A stretch of 32,611 bases of DNA from a virus. Below, one piece after another: positions 30,762 through 32,611 of the stretch (within the stretch, counting starts at the first letter, position 1; the number at the start of each line of letters is the position of its first letter). The stretch covers positions 1 through 32,611 of the IMG/VR virus record IMGVR_UViG_3300048833_000781; one strand, written 5' to 3'. Under the pieces are notes generated by a model. That model was not told the DNA's origin, searched no databases, and saw only the letters and a list, made by a program, of their open reading frames with translations. The position numbers and the translations under genes are program-made.

Positions 30762-32202
30762 CGATTATCAGCTCCCGTCCTGGCCTCCGACGCCGATCAA
30801 CCGCGATCTCTGGAATGCGGTCATGGGCTCGATCGCCGCCCGACTGACGGCGCGCGAGGATCTCGAAGCCACCTTTGAGGCCCTTCAGCAGACGGGCATC
30901 CAGGCGTCGCTTGATTACATTCAGGTGACCGTCGCACCACAGATCGCGACGCTCCAGACCTCGATCACACTCGCCCAGGAGCAGCTTGACCAGATCATCC
31001 TGGATGGCGTCTCGCCCGACTCCAACAAGCTAGGCGGGCAGCTCCCGGCCTACTACGCAACGGCGAATGCCCTTTCGACCGGTTTGACCGACGCTGCGAA
31101 CGCCTTGTCGCAGCTGAGCACAGATACGGCCGACGCCCTTGCGGACAAGGCCGACGCCGACGATGTCGCCACCGCCCTTGCGGACAAGGCCGACGCCGAC
31201 GATGTCGCCACCGCCCTTGCAGAGACTGCCGCAGCAATCAGCCTCCGCGCAAAAGGCCTGTTCGAAAAGGCCGATCCGCGCTCCGTCGCCTTCACCAAGA
31301 CTGGCGCCGGCACGGCTTCGATCAAGGCCGGCACCATCGTCGAGGTGAATGGCGCGGTCCATCAGTTTGCGGTCGATACCGCAATTACCATGCCGGCGCT
31401 GACCGCAGGCACGGATTATGCAATCTGGATCCACCCAGACGGTGCGATCTCGGCGACGGCAAGCTTCACGTCGGCGCCCGTTGCCAATGCGCGTCGCATT
31501 GGCGGCTTCCACTACGCGCCAGGCGGCAATGCTGCGGCCCAGGCTGGCGGTGACGCTGTGCCGGCGATCAACGAATTCTCGATGTGGGATCTGAAGTGGC
31601 GGCCGTCCTGCCCGGACCCGCGCGGCATGACGTTGGTGGCCGGTGCTTTCTGGTGTGACATCTATCATCTCGGCGTCGATCACCTGATCAACGGAACGTC
31701 GAAGTTCAACGTGACCATGGCAGACGGCTCTTCGCCGCCGCGCCGTCCGCTGATGTTCGGTGGCAATGGAACCGCGACCTATTCGACGCTCACCTGGTGG
31801 GAAGCTGCCGAGGTCATGGTGAGCCACGGCAAGGAGCTGCTCTCCTATGCCGACTTCGCTGCCGCAGCTTACGGCACCACGGAAAACGCGTCTGCCGGTA
31901 CCGATCCGGTCTCGACCATACTTCGCCAGGCCTACACCTCGAAATGGGGCGTGATGCTGGCGACCGGCAATGTCTGGGTCTGGGGCAATGAGTTTGGCGG
32001 TGGCGCTCAGGGTGCTGCCTGGGCGAACAACAACGGCGGTCGCGGGCAGGTCTACCAGCAAGAGAACGCGCTCCTCCTCGGCGGGTCCTGGGGCGTCGCT
32101 GCGTTCTCTGGCTCGCGCGCGTCGAGCTGGGGCGACGCGCCGTCGATCTCCGAGTCCCGCTTCGGGGCGCGGGGCCGCTGTGAGCATCTGACCCTTGTCT
32201 GA
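30745..32202 (+). CDS. Mtd-like receptor-binding protein, DGR target
   Basis: Tail adhesin of 485 aa. Residues 1-130 are helical and beta-mixed. Two perfect 13-residue repeats (ALADKADADDVAT) lie at 131-156, followed by a beta-rich segment (about 175-265) and a C-type-lectin domain from about 275 (WRPSCPDPRGMTLVAGAFWC). The end, GG-x-W-xxxxx-SGSRA-x-x-W-xx-APS-x-S-x-S-xx-GARGRCEHL, aligns without gaps to the C-terminus of BPP-1 Mtd as I recall it. Predicted variable residues are Ser448, Gly450-Phe454, Ser461, Gly463, Asp464, Ile468, Glu470, Arg472 and Phe473. These would form the ligand-binding surface. It is longer than Mtd (381 aa) because of the N-terminal region. GAGGAG precedes the ATG. 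Confidence 0.93.
   Translation: MPDSSDDYQLPSWPPTPINRDLWNAVMGSIAARLTAREDLEATFEALQQTGIQASLDYIQVTVAPQIATLQTSITLAQEQLDQIILDGVSPDSNKLGGQLPAYYATANALSTGLTDAANALSQLSTDTADALADKADADDVATALADKADADDVATALAETAAAISLRAKGLFEKADPRSVAFTKTGAGTASIKAGTIVEVNGAVHQFAVDTAITMPALTAGTDYAIWIHPDGAISATASFTSAPVANARRIGGFHYAPGGNAAAQAGGDAVPAINEFSMWDLKWRPSCPDPRGMTLVAGAFWCDIYHLGVDHLINGTSKFNVTMADGSSPPRRPLMFGGNGTATYSTLTWWEAAEVMVSHGKELLSYADFAAAAYGTTENASAGTDPVSTILRQAYTSKWGVMLATGNVWVWGNEFGGGAQGAAWANNNGGRGQVYQQENALLLGGSWGVAAFSGSRASSWGDAPSISESRFGARGRCEHLTLV
31135..31220 (+). repeat. 39-bp tandem repeat in adhesin stalk
   Basis: Two perfect 39-bp copies (31135-31173 and 31174-31212) followed by eight bases of a third. They keep frame and encode ALADKADADDVAT twice. 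The unit would allow gain or loss by slippage, altering the length of the acidic stalk before the lectin head without breaking the gene. Confidence 0.95.
32075..32199 (+). other. DGR variable region (VR) with homing end
   Basis: The 3' end of the adhesin gene in the place of the BPP-1 VR. Ten of 13 predicted variable codons read NNC: TCC 32086, GGC 32092, GTC 32095, TTC 32104, AGC 32125, GGC 32131, GAC 32134, ATC 32146, CGC 32158 and TTC 32161. The exceptions are GCT, GCG and GAG. Intervening codons (SGSRA, GARG) are conserved. A 15-nt G/C-only run at 32164-32178 corresponds to the (G/C)14 part of the initiation-of-mutagenic-homing site in BPP-1. The left boundary is approximate, since the template repeat is not in the window. 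Confidence 0.85.
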
Positions 32203-32611
32203 CCGCCCTGAAAAGGGCGGGCCTGCCCGGGGCCAGCCACAGCAAATCCTGACAGATCCAACCAGCAGCTACGACCAGCTGCGCATCATTGAAAGGTACG
32301 AACAATTTATAGATTACCTTTACCCCATCCTGCAGAGCTGCCCGCGCAAGCACGGCATTGCGAGGGATGCGGTATTGGCTGCGATGTTCGCGCAGGTCGA
32401 TCTCTTCATAATTGCTGGAAAGTCGAGACAGGCTTCCAGACTGTATTCCGCAGACGCCAATCTTTCGGCCCTGCGGTTCTGGCTGCGCTTTCTGGCGGCA
32501 CCATCGCGCAAGATCATCACGCCCAACCAGCACCGGGTGGCATCGATCCACCTGGCCGAGGTCGGCAAGATGATCGGCGCATGGCTGAAGTCAGCAAAGA
32601 GCGGGGGTTGA
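32195..32611 (+). CDS. avd: DGR accessory protein Avd
   Basis: Protein of 138 aa in the annotated frame. From residue 25 on it matches BPP-1 Avd closely: YDQLRIIERYEQFIDYLYPI, CPRKHGIARD, QVDLFIIAGKS, SADANLSALRFWLRFLA and HLAEVGKMIGAWLKS. Avd is a four-helix-bundle protein that forms a pentameric barrel, binds the reverse transcriptase and template RNA, and is needed for mutagenic homing. There is no ATG or GTG upstream of the conserved part in this frame; TTG at 32195 overlaps the adhesin end by 8 bp and is the best start, without a clear ribosome site. The first ~24 residues cover the hairpin and are low-complexity. The stop codon is the end of the window. Confidence 0.93.
   Translation: MSDRPEKGGPARGQPQQILTDPTSSYDQLRIIERYEQFIDYLYPILQSCPRKHGIARDAVLAAMFAQVDLFIIAGKSRQASRLYSADANLSALRFWLRFLAAPSRKIITPNQHRVASIHLAEVGKMIGAWLKSAKSGG
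32203..32220 (+). other. DGR target-site hairpin with GAAA tetraloop
   Basis: CCGCCCT and AGGGCGG form a perfect 7-bp stem closed by GAAA, starting at the first base after the adhesin stop codon. In BPP-1 and related DGRs, a hairpin or cruciform with a four-base loop just downstream of VR enhances homing. It lies within the 5' part of the Avd reading frame. Confidence 0.85.

Noticed and set aside
31135-31220. Short CRISPR-like array
   Set aside because: The two 39-bp units are directly adjacent with no spacers and are translated in frame.
31030-32187. Minus-strand frame opposite the adhesin
   Set aside because: Arg/Ala-rich translation with no domain; the plus strand encodes the Mtd-like protein. 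It is not a reverse transcriptase.
32203-32611. Template repeat or reverse transcriptase inside the window
   Set aside because: I looked for a second copy of the variable region with AAC codons and for a YxDD-containing frame on either strand. Neither is present, so only target, homing site and Avd are reported.
1-32611. tRNA, rRNA, insertion sequences other than the phage itself, and attachment ends
   Set aside because: No cloverleaf, rRNA-like segment or second transposase was noticed, and the Mu-type ends would lie outside both window borders.

Overview
The window is most of a transposable (Mu-like) prophage in a GC-rich alphaproteobacterium, probably a member of the Rhizobiales. The lineage hint comes from the uniform high GC content, a phage-borne GapR/DUF2312 protein (an alphaproteobacterial family), and the style of the small early genes. 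The window opens exactly at the stop codon of the lysogeny repressor and closes exactly at the stop codon of an Avd gene. Neither prophage end (attL/attR) is visible, and the element continues on both sides.

Layout. 1-870: leftward S24 (CI/LexA-type) repressor, an operator-like intergenic region with repeats, and a rightward Ner/Nlp-type regulator. 1200-7180: replicative transposition block, with a ParB-like protein, two unknown proteins, a small membrane protein, a DDE transposase (MuA-like, D290/D349/E385) preceded by three consecutive inverted repeats, the MuB-like ATPase, and a winged-helix-like protein. 7173-12691: a tightly overlapping train of small early genes, including an HTH protein, DUF3164, GapR, GemA/gp16, DUF2786 and an ASCH-like protein, ending with a Mor-family activator. 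12786-14305: lysis cassette of amidase, holin-like protein, Rz and an embedded Rz1. 14295-20354: TraR/DksA zinc finger, DUF2730, VpaChn25_0724 family, small terminase (DUF3486), large terminase, DUF935 portal and gpF. 20630-24659: Mu-type head genes, with protease I and an internal scaffold start, a decoration protein, the major capsid protein, gp35/gp36-like proteins and gpG. 24656-28294: a DUF1834 protein, then a P2-type baseplate series V-W-J-I. 28306-30761: a large fibre-like protein and a 60-aa protein.

The right edge carries the most interesting system: most of a diversity-generating retroelement (DGR) of the Bordetella phage BPP-1 type. The gene at 30745-32202 ends in an Mtd-like C-type-lectin domain whose last ~40 residues align without gaps to the Mtd variable region as I remember it. 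At the predicted hypervariable positions, 10 of 13 codons have the form NNC, the footprint expected when AAC template codons are mutagenised at their two adenines. A 15-nt G/C-only run and a perfect 7-bp hairpin with a GAAA tetraloop follow, as in the BPP-1 homing site. Next comes a close homologue of the Avd accessory protein. The template repeat and reverse transcriptase are not in the window and should lie just to the right.

How the parts fit: repressor and Ner-like protein would control the early promoter; MuA and MuB transpose and replicate the genome; a Mor-like protein switches on lysis, head and tail genes. A near-identical dyad lies ahead of both the lysis operon and the head-protease operon and is a good candidate for its binding site. 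The head is Mu-like, while the baseplate order is P2-like, so the sheath, tube and tape-measure genes are probably beyond the DGR. The DGR would diversify the receptor-binding tip and hence the host range.
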